DNA of 7,781 nt from NCBI GenBank assembly GCA_016178125.1, contig JACOTV010000012.1, forward strand, positions 1 to 7,781, read 5' to 3'. Under the pieces are notes generated by a model. The model had not been told where the DNA came from, made no database searches, and saw only the letters and a program-made list of their open reading frames with translations. Below are positions 1-6,010 of the stretch, one piece after another. The stretch is from Candidatus Microgenomates bacterium. Lineage in GTDB: Bacteria > Patescibacteriota > Microgenomatia > UBA1406 > GWC2-37-13. Numbering within the stretch: position 1 is the stretch's first letter; each line of letters begins with the position of its first letter. The position numbers and the translations under genes are program-made.

Positions 1-1
1 G

Positions 2-202
2 ACCCTGTTGTCGGGATGGCTTCACATCCTTAGAGTAATCACCCGAGGGGCCGAACGATCGCTCATTTTGCTCGTTGACGAAAAAGGCGAGAAGAGACTG
101 CTCCAGGGCCCCGTTCCTTACTTAAATCGCCTAAGCGACCTATTCTTCACCATGGCCCGTATTTACAACAAAGAACACGAAGTTACATTGGGAAAAACAT
201 AA
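2..202 (+). CDS. ATP:cob(I)alamin adenosyltransferase, PduO type (3' part only)
   Basis: This is the C-terminal 66 residues of a gene that begins left of the window; the reading frame is open from base 2 to the TAA at 200-202. PduO-type enzymes transfer the adenosyl group of ATP to cob(I)alamin, making the coenzyme adenosylcobalamin in the cytoplasm. The visible part carries the family's C-terminal signatures: a helix with LHILRVITRGAER (family pattern LH..R...RRAER) and then PYLNRLSDLFFTMAR (family pattern YLNRLSDLLFVLAR). A TTG at 8-10 could be mistaken for a start, but homology continues upstream of it, so this is a truncated gene. An intrinsic terminator starts at its stop codon, so it is not co-transcribed with the next gene. 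In CPR bacteria the usual consumer of adenosylcobalamin is class II ribonucleotide reductase, which may lie just upstream (inference). Confidence 0.85.
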   Translation, partial: TLLSGWLHILRVITRGAERSLILLVDEKGEKRLLQGPVPYLNRLSDLFFTMARIYNKEHEVTLGKT

Positions 203-225
203 CCACCTTCGAGGTGGTGTTTTTT
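202..225 (+). terminator. Rho-independent terminator
   Basis: A perfect 7-bp stem (ACCACCT at 202-208 with AGGTGGT at 212-218, loop TCG) is followed by G and then six T residues (220-225). It begins at the last base of the adenosyltransferase stop codon. It separates that gene from the riboswitch transcript downstream. Confidence 0.9.
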
Positions 226-234
226 CCCGCATAT

Positions 235-264
235 TTCACGCGGTTTTACCGCATGGAGTATAAT
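235..264 (+). promoter_or_regulatory. Sigma70-type promoter of the riboswitch transcript
   Basis: The -10 is a perfect TATAAT (259-264), with a 4/6 -35 TTCACG (235-240) at 18-bp spacing. The predicted start is near 271, about ten bases before the riboswitch P1 stem. This gives a leader of about 160 nt, the only long leader in the window. Confidence 0.75.
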
Positions 265-279
265 AGAGCGATTACTCAT

Positions 280-425
280 TGATTGGGAAACACGGTTTGA
301 ATCCGTGACTGTGCCGCAACGGTAAGCCCGCCTCGTAGGCGAGGACAAGTCCGACCTCCAATCATCCCTCGCCAAAGTACGGCCCCTCGGGCGCCGAAGC
401 TTAAGCGAAGGCGCCCCGAGCAGGG
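280..425 (+). ncRNA. Cobalamin riboswitch with SD-sequestering expression platform
   Basis: The aptamer shows the conserved cobalamin-riboswitch core in order: GGGAA (285-289), a small hairpin CACGG/CCGTG (291-295 with 303-307), CTG then GCCGCAACGGTAAG (313-326), and the B12-box-like AAGTCCGACC (347-356). A closing P1 stem pairs TGATTGG (280-286) with CCAATCA (358-364). A local hairpin CCTCG/CGAGG (331-335, 340-344) presents loop TAGG. Downstream, a GC-rich hairpin pairs 386-395 with 410-420 (one bulged C). It can extend by pairing CCC 383-385 with GGG 423-425, which buries the Shine-Dalgarno of the 417-aa gene. No U-tract follows, so translational rather than transcriptional control is likely. 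Bases UAGGC (336-340) can pair with GCUUA (399-403) in the distal loop, matching the L5-L13 kissing interaction expected for this class. The aptamer is compact (about 85 nt) and lacks the large peripheral domain of long AdoCbl riboswitches. Ligand preference cannot be read from sequence. Confidence 0.88.
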
Positions 426-426
426 A
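422..426 (+). promoter_or_regulatory. Shine-Dalgarno AGGGA of the riboswitch-controlled gene
   Basis: AGGGA lies 5 nt before the ATG at 432. It is the only convincing Shine-Dalgarno in the window. Its GGG can be locked by CCC 383-385 at the base of the distal riboswitch hairpin, which would give OFF control of translation. Confidence 0.6.
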
Positions 427-431
427 ACCCT

Positions 432-1685
432 ATGACAGCAACACTTTTAGAGCGCCCGCCAACCACATCATTCGAGCACGCCGCACTCCCAAGCCCCGAA
501 TCACCGGTAAAACTCACTTCAATTGATGACTACTTCTCAATAGAGAACGAAATAGATTTTGTAGATAAGGTGAAGGGGATTATTCCCGAACAAGATACCC
601 GACGGTATATAGAAGACGATATGTACAAGTTTTTAGGGGAATTTGCGGGCAAGGTTCCCTACACCACCATACGCTATAAAAAGACCCCCAGCGGCCTCGA
701 CTTTGCCGGGCTCAACTTATCTGACTCATACCAAAGGGCTGCCACCAACGGTGACCGTGAGCACGCCGAATGGGTAGGATACGACAAGATACAACAAGGA
801 CTCATCGCCGGGAAAAAAACTGCCAAATGGATCAGTCCCGCAAAAATCGCAGACTACGGATTTTTGTTCCACTTCCAGCAAGACGAGTCGGACCCTGAGT
901 GGATAAACGAATATATTCTGCGCTACGATGAGCCGCTTGGCACAACCGACATAAGCCAGGGTATTATGGACCGACTTTCTCCTGATGAAAGTTATAACAC
1001 CGCCGAACAGTTTCTTTATAATCCCGTGATTGAAGACGGATTTGACGACCCCAAGCGAGAGCTCATGTTTGTACTCAAAGCTACAGGAATAAGCGATGCC
1101 GATATTGAGCGTTCGTTCGTGTATGAGGCCGCTATTAAACAACTGCTTTCTGGGCGGGTAGACGAGTATACAAACGCCATTCTTTCAGGAGACGAGGTTG
1201 GTGCAACCCAACTGAGAAACGGTATTTTTGCAGCTGCCCTCGAAATTGCCGCAAACCTCGATAAGCCTGACCCCAACGGGCCAGGGCATACCGTGCATTC
1301 CGACCGATTCAGTCAACCCAAGGACAGCGTTAACAAATTTAATAATGACCATATCTTTTTTGGAAACTACGCGAGCCAGGAAGTAAAAATCGAAGGGGGA
1401 GGAAGCTGCCCTGCAATCCGCAAAAATTCCGGAAATCCCTTCAGCGCAAACGACATCCGAACAGCGATCGCAACCGGTACGTCAATTGAAAACCTTGCAG
1501 AGAGTAAATGGGACTACGATAAACCAGGCACCTGTCGCATATGCGAACAGGAATTTTCAGACACCCAAGCTCAGCACAACGACGCGCTCGGACCGTGCGC
1601 TCTGTGCAAAGACTGCGAAAAACAGTTTAACCAACTCGACGACACCCCCACGTTTCTCCAGGACGATTTCGATTTAGCCGCATAA
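432..1685 (+). CDS. Uncharacterised CPR protein with C-terminal Cys-rich zinc-binding motif, under cobalamin riboswitch
   Basis: A 417-aa soluble protein I cannot assign to a characterised family. It has no signal peptide or membrane segment and is acidic. After a disordered N-terminus (about 1-28), residues 60-170 look like an alpha/beta domain, with a striking WISPAKIADYGFLFHF stretch (133-148) followed by ILRYDEPLG (162-170). Residues 205-275 are mainly helical. The C-terminal part has GGGSCP (Cys326), then C368-X2-C371-X17-C389-X2-C392-X2-C395, which looks like a zinc finger or ribbon. The tail is acidic. I recall similar hypothetical proteins in other CPR genomes, but no function. The start at 432 fits the AGGGA Shine-Dalgarno. 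The context suggests a job that cells need when cobalamin is scarce, or one tied to a B12 enzyme: its leader is a cobalamin riboswitch and its upstream neighbour makes adenosylcobalamin. Both readings are inference. Confidence 0.85.
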   Translation: MTATLLERPPTTSFEHAALPSPESPVKLTSIDDYFSIENEIDFVDKVKGIIPEQDTRRYIEDDMYKFLGEFAGKVPYTTIRYKKTPSGLDFAGLNLSDSYQRAATNGDREHAEWVGYDKIQQGLIAGKKTAKWISPAKIADYGFLFHFQQDESDPEWINEYILRYDEPLGTTDISQGIMDRLSPDESYNTAEQFLYNPVIEDGFDDPKRELMFVLKATGISDADIERSFVYEAAIKQLLSGRVDEYTNAILSGDEVGATQLRNGIFAAALEIAANLDKPDPNGPGHTVHSDRFSQPKDSVNKFNNDHIFFGNYASQEVKIEGGGSCPAIRKNSGNPFSANDIRTAIATGTSIENLAESKWDYDKPGTCRICEQEFSDTQAQHNDALGPCALCKDCEKQFNQLDDTPTFLQDDFDLAA

Positions 1686-1695
1686 AAGGTATACT
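1667..1695 (+). promoter_or_regulatory. Promoter placing the transcript start at the ATG of the 144-aa gene
   Basis: The -10 TATACT (1690-1695) ends 6 nt before the ATG at 1702, so the predicted +1 coincides with the start codon. The -35 (TTTCGA 1667-1672, 17-bp spacing) is weak and lies within the end of the preceding gene. There is no Shine-Dalgarno. Confidence 0.6.
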
Positions 1696-1701
1696 GAACG
1701 T

Positions 1702-2136
1702 ATGGCTGGCAATAACTTCACCCCTTTTCAGATTGCAATTAAAAAGAACGAACCGCAGGCGCCACAATCTGCAAAAAAATCCGCCGAATCCGAGCCACAG
1801 CCAATACGAAGCCAAGAAATAAAAGTTGAGCCACAAAAAGAAAAACAGCTTTCCCCCGAGGTTGCCCAATACGTTAAACACCACGAAGAAACGGTAAAAA
1901 TACCCGCCGTTTTAAAAGAAATCGGCGTCGTGGCAGACGCTAAGGATCAGCCAATTGAGGACGTTGTTGAAGGACCTGTTTTACCAATGACGGATCAACA
2001 AATTGCCGACGGTCTAAAAAAACCCGCGAATATGTCGATCCGCTGGTTGTCACTCTTTCTTCTGTACTTGCTTCAGCAGGCTCACTACACCATAAAAACA
2101 GTGCATGGACAGGTGAAACGAATCGTAAAACCTTAA
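1702..2136 (+). CDS. Conserved CPR-type hypothetical protein with disordered N-terminus
   Basis: A 144-aa protein of unknown function. Residues 1-50 are Lys/Glu/Gln/Pro-rich and probably disordered. Residues 51-75 (SPEVAQYVKHHEETVKIPAV) and the C-terminal block from about 95 look folded: PMTDQQIADGLKKP, then IRWLSLFLLYLLQQAH (113-128), then TIKTVHGQVKRIVKP. The hydrophobic stretch is short and contains polar QQ, so it is more likely an amphipathic or buried helix than a clear membrane anchor. I recall proteins with the same ending (W..L..YLL.QAH...K..HG.V.R) in Microgenomates, but no assigned role. It starts 16 nt after the 417-aa gene and could receive read-through from the riboswitch transcript, but it also has its own -10. 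Its TAA shares the palindromic TTAA (2133-2136) with the stop of the thioredoxin gene on the other strand. Confidence 0.8.
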   Translation: MAGNNFTPFQIAIKKNEPQAPQSAKKSAESEPQPIRSQEIKVEPQKEKQLSPEVAQYVKHHEETVKIPAVLKEIGVVADAKDQPIEDVVEGPVLPMTDQQIADGLKKPANMSIRWLSLFLLYLLQQAHYTIKTVHGQVKRIVKP

Positions 2137-2456
2137 GAAGCCTTGGCTGTATCTATTTCTTTTAAGAAGCTCTCCTTACCCTGCGCACCCATGGTTTGGG
2201 CGACCGCTTTACCATCTTTGAAGATGATGAACGTGGGAATTGAGAAAACGGAATATTGCGCGGCTACATCGGCGTTTGCATCGACGTCGATCTTTACAAA
2301 CTTCATGTCTTTAACTTCACCAGACAATTCTTCGATGATGGGCTCGGTCATTTTGCACGGCCCACACCATTCGGCATGGAAATCGGCAAAAACCAACCCT
2401 TTGTGGTCAAGGACTTCTGACTTGAATGTATCTTTGGTGACAACGGCAACTGACAT
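2133..2456 (-). CDS. trxA: Thioredoxin
   Basis: A 107-aa classical thioredoxin, a cytoplasmic thiol-disulfide reductant for enzymes such as ribonucleotide reductase and peroxiredoxins. It has the redox motif W30-C31-G32-P33-C34, the buried Asp25 in FADF, and the cis-proline in SIPTF (Pro74). The length is normal for the family. A longer reading from a TTG at 2492, or an ATG at 2477, is possible. However, that extension overlaps a strong promoter (TTGACG-17-TATCAT), and the family N-terminus fits the ATG at 2456 well. Its start is therefore set there and the mRNA is probably leaderless. It converges on the 144-aa gene with a shared TTAA at the stops. No thioredoxin reductase is visible in the window. 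Confidence 0.96.
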   Translation of the reverse strand: MSVAVVTKDTFKSEVLDHKGLVFADFHAEWCGPCKMTEPIIEELSGEVKDMKFVKIDVDANADVAAQYSVFSIPTFIIFKDGKAVAQTMGAQGKESFLKEIDTAKAS

Positions 2457-2463
2457 GGAAATA

Positions 2464-2492
2464 ATGATACCCGACATATGTGCAAACGTCAA
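2464..2492 (-). promoter_or_regulatory. Strong sigma70-type promoter of thioredoxin
   Basis: On the minus strand, TTGACG (2492-2487) and TATCAT (2469-2464) are separated by exactly 17 bp. The -10 ends 7 nt before the ATG at 2456, predicting a leaderless transcript and deciding the start codon. Confidence 0.8.
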
Positions 2493-2546
2493 TCCTTAAA
2501 CACTATATATGGTAGTCGCGACTGGCAAGAGAGGAGGAAGGCGCTA

Positions 2547-2555
2547 TGAGATAAT
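2547..2555 (+). promoter_or_regulatory. Extended -10 promoter of the acyltransferase gene
   Basis: TGA followed by GATAAT (2550-2555) forms an extended -10, and no good -35 lies at normal spacing. The hexamer ends 5 nt before the ATG at 2561, again predicting a leaderless or nearly leaderless mRNA. Confidence 0.5.
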
Positions 2556-2560
2556 GTTTT

Positions 2561-3556
2561 ATGCGCAAGCGGTACGAAGAAATCGATATTATGCGAGGGC
2601 TGGCGATCATTGCCATGATTGCGATTCATACTGCCGCTTGGTATCCACGTGACCCTCAGGTTTACGCTCTCTGGGACACTCTCGAATTTGCGGTCCCTAT
2701 TTTTATCTTTTGCTCAGCGTACCTCTTTTTTAAACAGGAATATCATCGTCATATCACCCATACGCTGGGGTATTTTAAGATACGGCTTCTCAGGATGCTC
2801 GTTCCCTATTATGGATTCCTCTTGATTTATGTTCCTCTTGTTGCATATTACGAACCAAAAAAAGTTACACAGGCGTTTATTGTTGATAACATTTTTTTAG
2901 CGGGCGGCTTGGACTTCAATTGGATGGTCCTATTGTTCCTTTTGCTGTCATTTCTCATGCCAGTTCTTCTGTATTTATTGACCTCACGGAGGAAGGTGTT
3001 TTACTTCCATATTGCACTCGCATTGGGGAGTTCGATACTCTTTCTGTTCTGGCGGCCATACGAACACTACCGTATGCTTATGATTTTGCCCTGGTCACTT
3101 CTTATAGTGTTTTCGTGGATGGTTGCCAAGTACCAGGATAACCTCGAAGTCATGACTAAGTTATTTGGCGCATCAATAGGAGCATTTGTTGCGGCGCGCG
3201 CCGTACTCATGCTCCAGCGCGCGCCGCTTGACCACTTCAGTAACAAATACCCCCCCAACCTCTATCACTTAGCATTTGGGTTTGTATCGATCATTGGCCT
3301 GTTTTTTCTTTCACACATTCTTAAAAACTCTCACGGATATGTGCGACAGGTCATATCGTTTTTCAGCAAGCATTCGTACACTATTTACTTCATTCACATA
3401 ACCGTCATATATATTATCACCGTTGTTCAGAAAGCCACGTTTAAATCGCATACCTTTGTGTCTTTTTTCACCGAAGTATTGGTTGCAACAGCGCTCATTC
3501 AGCTTCTCTTTATTGGTGCTCAACGCCTACGAAAGAGTAGGGCCACGCAGGACTAA
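2561..3556 (+). CDS. Membrane-bound acyltransferase, family 3 (OafA/WecH-like)
   Basis: A 331-aa polytopic membrane protein with roughly ten hydrophobic segments. It opens with YEEIDIMRGLAIIAMIAIHT (5-24), the family signature in which the Arg and His23 are conserved and the His is thought to take part in acyl transfer. Residues 71-84 (YFKIRLLRMLVPYY) match the F..R..R..P.Y motif after the second or third membrane segment. Residues 267-279 (SFFSKHSYTIYFIH) match the typical final 'S..iYliH' helix. Family members acetylate or acylate cell-surface sugars and lipids; the substrate here cannot be told. The ATG at 2561 gives the expected short N-terminus before the signature. It has no operon partner. 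Its TAA overlaps the stop of the SpoIID gene on the opposite strand. A GC-only inverted repeat (3191-3227) lies inside the gene, in the codons for residues 211-222. Confidence 0.9.
   Translation: MRKRYEEIDIMRGLAIIAMIAIHTAAWYPRDPQVYALWDTLEFAVPIFIFCSAYLFFKQEYHRHITHTLGYFKIRLLRMLVPYYGFLLIYVPLVAYYEPKKVTQAFIVDNIFLAGGLDFNWMVLLFLLLSFLMPVLLYLLTSRRKVFYFHIALALGSSILFLFWRPYEHYRMLMILPWSLLIVFSWMVAKYQDNLEVMTKLFGASIGAFVAARAVLMLQRAPLDHFSNKYPPNLYHLAFGFVSIIGLFFLSHILKNSHGYVRQVISFFSKHSYTIYFIHITVIYIITVVQKATFKSHTFVSFFTEVLVATALIQLLFIGAQRLRKSRATQD
3191..3227. repeat. GC-only inverted repeat inside the acyltransferase gene
   Basis: GCGGCGCGCGC (3191-3201) and its exact reverse complement GCGCGCGCCGC (3217-3227) flank a 15-nt loop. 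All 11 pairs are G-C, which is out of character with the AT-rich codons around it. It encodes about residues 211-222 of the acyltransferase, just after a membrane segment. Confidence 0.85.
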
Positions 3557-5223
3557 TGTTTTTCTACGTTAAATAAGGGGCCTACAATTTGAACGTTTGC
3601 CGGGGCGCGAAGATTGAACCAGTCTTTAAATTCAGCAGCCCCAAAACTCTTCCCGCCAATGTTCACCGAAGTTGTTTTTCCACTCCCAAAATCTACACCA
3701 ACAGAAACGTCGGTGGTCGCGTCGACTGGGCTTCCGCCACATGAGCGTAATTTGTCTTTAACCTGATCAGCATTCCAGGTATCGGTCCCTTCGGGGTTGG
3801 GTTTGTCGGGTTGATACAAATGGTTCACCGCCGAGGAATCGCATTTGGCGAGCGAGATTACGTTTGCGACATCGGCAACTTCTGAGGGCTTAAGCCATGC
3901 AGTCCCGTTATAATCGCTCCGTGAGCCCCAATCGCAATAGAACCATGGGGATTCTTTGTCATAGGCATTATTCTGTAAGTCGGCAAAGCTTCCGATATTC
4001 CCCGATGCATCCTGTGCGTTTTTCGTGTACGCAGTGCCGCTCCACCCAATATCGGCAGTTGAGTGAACATACCCACCGTGAGTCGAGGAGAAATACGCAG
4101 AGATTGGATTCCCACCGCTTACCATAACCCATCCTTTTGTCGCCTCAACTGCTTGGTCCCATGCACCACCTTTGGGATCGGGCTTAAACACCTGACACGA
4201 TTCGGTGGTACAGATCGATTTGCCACCGTTTCCCGTGTATGCCAAGGCATACGACCGGGCTGCGATAGCTTGTGCCTTTAACGCCTCCATCGGCCAATCA
4301 GCGGGAATTTCGTAGATGCGCTTTACATAGTCTTCGATACTGTACTCACCATTGCCATCGACTTTTATTTTTATGTTCTGGTCATAATCTTTCTTCAGCT
4401 CGAAATTACCATAATATGCGTTAAGGATCGTTTCGGCATTTTGCCCAGCCGCTGCGCGCCCCTTTGCGCCGTACTGATTCAGGCCAACCCGATTAGGAAC
4501 TCCATAGGTGAAAAACCCTATTTTTGGTGAAAATCCTGGATCCTTCCCGTTTGTTAAATCACTCGAACACCCTTTTGCCCCGCCCGACGACCCCACTGAT
4601 TTGGGTATGTTAAGAGACGCCTGCTTTGACGCAATCAAACTCTGCTGGCGTTGTGAAAGATTCGCGATTTTTTGTTTGTCTCCCTCGATTTGTCCCGCCA
4701 AGGCCGCGGCTTGCTTATCTACTTCATCCTTAACGACAGCAAGCCGCGCTTTTTCGCCAACAAGCGACTTCTTTTTATCCTCTAAGTCTTTAATCATAAG
4801 TGCCATGCGAATAATCGTATTGCGATCCTCATCGACTACGGTTTTTTGATAAAAGAAGTTACGAATCGAATTTGAAAAGTCACCCGACGTAAAGAGCGTC
4901 ATAAAGAAGTCCGAGTTTTTGCTTATGTTCTTGTAATATGATCGCGCTCGTTCGTTAAGAAGCGTCTTCTGATGGGAAAGATTTTTCTCGCCATCGACAA
5001 CTTGTTTTTCCTTAACCACAATCTCACGCTCAACTACATTCACGCGCTGCTTTATGGATTCAAACTGACTCTGTAAATTTGAATGTTTTGATTCTTTATT
5101 TTTAAGCTCGGTCTTGAGTGAATCGAGTTCTTTGGTAACGTCGTCCAGTTCATCGGCCAAGGTTGCGTGAAAAAGCGATAAAAAGACCAAAAACCATATG
5201 AAGAAAATGACGAGTTTTCGCAT
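3553..5223 (-). CDS. Exported coiled-coil SpoIID-domain protein (peptidoglycan remodelling)
   Basis: A 556-aa protein. Residues 3-23 form an N-terminal hydrophobic export signal or anchor ending in ATLADE. About 25-203 is a long heptad-rich coiled coil with an EnvC-like N-terminal look, including a globular interruption near 95-125 (ARSYYKNISKNSDFFMTLF). A Ser/Gly linker follows (205-225), then a SpoIID domain (about 235-390). SpoIID proteins bind and cleave denuded glycan strands as lytic transglycosylases or enhance amidases. The core motif here is YEIPADWP (304-311) followed by EALKAQAIAARSYAL, with Glu305 aligned to the catalytic Glu of SpoIID, and later YFSSTHGGYV (377-386). The C-terminal tail to 556 (FNLRAPANVQIVGPLFNVE) looks like a second small beta domain. 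The start is set at 5223 (MRKLVIFF) because the alternative ATG at 5232 lies inside the -10 element. The protein probably acts outside the membrane in cell-wall turnover or division; no sporulation genes are implied. Confidence 0.9.
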   Translation of the reverse strand: MRKLVIFFIWFLVFLSLFHATLADELDDVTKELDSLKTELKNKESKHSNLQSQFESIKQRVNVVEREIVVKEKQVVDGEKNLSHQKTLLNERARSYYKNISKNSDFFMTLFTSGDFSNSIRNFFYQKTVVDEDRNTIIRMALMIKDLEDKKKSLVGEKARLAVVKDEVDKQAAALAGQIEGDKQKIANLSQRQQSLIASKQASLNIPKSVGSSGGAKGCSSDLTNGKDPGFSPKIGFFTYGVPNRVGLNQYGAKGRAAAGQNAETILNAYYGNFELKKDYDQNIKIKVDGNGEYSIEDYVKRIYEIPADWPMEALKAQAIAARSYALAYTGNGGKSICTTESCQVFKPDPKGGAWDQAVEATKGWVMVSGGNPISAYFSSTHGGYVHSTADIGWSGTAYTKNAQDASGNIGSFADLQNNAYDKESPWFYCDWGSRSDYNGTAWLKPSEVADVANVISLAKCDSSAVNHLYQPDKPNPEGTDTWNADQVKDKLRSCGGSPVDATTDVSVGVDFGSGKTTSVNIGGKSFGAAEFKDWFNLRAPANVQIVGPLFNVEKH

Positions 5224-5225
5224 AG

Positions 5226-5255
5226 TGTACATTATAGAGGATTATCATCTATACT
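5226..5255 (+). promoter_or_regulatory. Promoter of the pilin-like gene, overlapping the opposite promoter
   Basis: The -10 TATACT (5250-5255) ends 6 nt before the ATG at 5262, and a 4/6 -35 TGTACA (5226-5231) lies at 18-bp spacing. Each promoter's -35 touches the other's -10, so RNA polymerase can probably occupy only one direction at a time. Confidence 0.65.
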
Positions 5256-5260
5256 GAAAA
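5231..5260 (-). promoter_or_regulatory. Promoter of the SpoIID gene, overlapping the opposite promoter
   Basis: The minus-strand -10 is a perfect TATAAT (5236-5231), ending 7 nt before the ATG at 5223. A 4/6 -35 TTTTCA (5260-5255) sits at 18-bp spacing. The whole element occupies the same 35 bp as the promoter of the pilin-like gene on the plus strand. Confidence 0.7.
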
Positions 5261-5261
5261 C

Positions 5262-5861
5262 ATGAAGCGCATTCTTACCTTTTTCCTGCTTCTATACCTC
5301 ACTGTTTTGGCACTCAGCGCACTCCCCGCACGCGCACAAGAAGATTCCTATGCGGTGTGTGACGCTTGCGGATATTGTCGAACCACTACCAAAGACGCAA
5401 ACGACGCTCTTCTTATCAAGAAGGACTACGTTATACCCGAAGGGTGGGAGTCGTGCCGAAAATGCTTATATCCACTAACGACCAATGCCAATAACCCCGA
5501 TCTGCGCGAGACCGTAAAGATCGATCCGGCAACCGGAAAAGCCCCAACGCCCGCAATCGGTCACTATCAAACCGCGATTGGATGTATATCAACTAGTAAT
5601 TTCCGCACATTTGGATCGGCTTCTGGACTCGTTCAGGTGATGTTAAATGTAGTCTTTGGTGTAACCGGAGGCATCGCGTTCCTTTATATTATCTACGGTT
5701 CAATTACCATACTGACGTCGCGTGCAGATCCTGAGAAACTCAACCATGGGAAACGGCTAATCGTAGGTTCAATTATCGGTCTTCTCTTTAGCGTAGGAGC
5801 TGTGTTTATCGTCAACTTTGTTGCGACCAACATCCTCAAGATACCGGGGTTTGGTAAGTAG
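5262..5861 (+). CDS. T4SS-pilin/VirB2-like membrane protein with Cys-rich ectodomain
   Basis: A 199-aa protein with a clear signal peptide (1-25, ending LPARAQ). The ectodomain carries C33-X2-C36-X2-C39 and C65-X2-C68 plus C108, so it may bind a metal or form disulfides. The C-terminal half resembles the Mbov_0395/T4SS_pilin group. It begins SGLVQVMLNVVFGVTGGIAF (121-140), continues as a first membrane helix to about 152, then has the polar loop TSRADPEKLNHGKRL and a second helix (167-190), and ends ILKIPGFGK. Such two-helix proteins are abundant in CPR genomes and are proposed to be pilins or membrane pore subunits of type IV secretion-like or pilus systems. The Cys-rich N-terminal domain is an addition to the bare pilin core. 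No other secretion genes are in the window. It is divergent from the SpoIID gene across a 38-bp shared promoter. The assignment of the C-terminal half is from recalled family patterns. Confidence 0.8.
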   Translation: MKRILTFFLLLYLTVLALSALPARAQEDSYAVCDACGYCRTTTKDANDALLIKKDYVIPEGWESCRKCLYPLTTNANNPDLRETVKIDPATGKAPTPAIGHYQTAIGCISTSNFRTFGSASGLVQVMLNVVFGVTGGIAFLYIIYGSITILTSRADPEKLNHGKRLIVGSIIGLLFSVGAVFIVNFVATNILKIPGFGK

Positions 5862-5875
5862 AAGGCCTTCTTGTG

Positions 5876-6010
5876 TTATGCGCTTCTTCGGAGTTTTATA
5901 CCCGCAACGAGAGTTGCCGGAAGAATCATCAGTATCCCTGTGGGGAATCCTGTATTAGGGATCTGTGAAACACCCTTAACCTGAGGCTGAGAGGTGTTCG
6001 CACGTACCAT
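5876..6010 (-). CDS. C-terminal LPXTG-like tail, frameshifted from the gene upstream on the same strand
   Basis: A 44-codon reading frame starting at an internal ATG (6010), in a different frame from the preceding N-terminal ORF. It ends as a surface-protein sorting signal would: a polar stretch (ANTSQPQVKGVSQ), IPNTG (an LPXTG-like motif), the hydrophobic segment ILMILPATLVAGI, and a final KLRRSA. It overlaps the end of the N-terminal ORF (5976-6248) by 35 nt. It has no promoter or Shine-Dalgarno of its own. The simplest reading is that it is the tail of that protein, separated by a +1 frame change from mutation, sequencing error or recoding. It converges on the pilin-like gene with a 14-nt gap. 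Confidence 0.5.
   Translation of the reverse strand: MVRANTSQPQVKGVSQIPNTGFPTGILMILPATLVAGIKLRRSA

Noticed and set aside
163..375. A minus-strand 70-codon frame across the terminator and riboswitch.
   Set aside because: It crosses an intrinsic terminator and a structured RNA, and its peptide has no recognisable features.
726..1276. Minus-strand reading frames of 138 and 86 codons inside the 417-aa gene.
   Set aside because: They are antisense shadows of a well-supported gene, with no family-like motifs and no promoter or ribosome-binding site.
2532..2554. A perfect AGGAGG (2532-2537) followed 8 nt later by the tiny frame ATG-AGA-TAA (2546-2554), resembling a minigene or a Shine-Dalgarno for the acyltransferase.
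   Set aside because: The AGGAGG is 23 nt from the acyltransferase ATG, too far to serve it. The predicted transcript starts at or near 2561, downstream of both, and a two-codon frame is expected by chance.
5860..5871. A perfect 12-bp palindrome (AGAAGGCCTTCT) between convergent genes, possibly a bidirectional terminator.
   Set aside because: There is no room for a loop beyond four bases, the stem would be 4 bp, and no T-tract follows on either strand.
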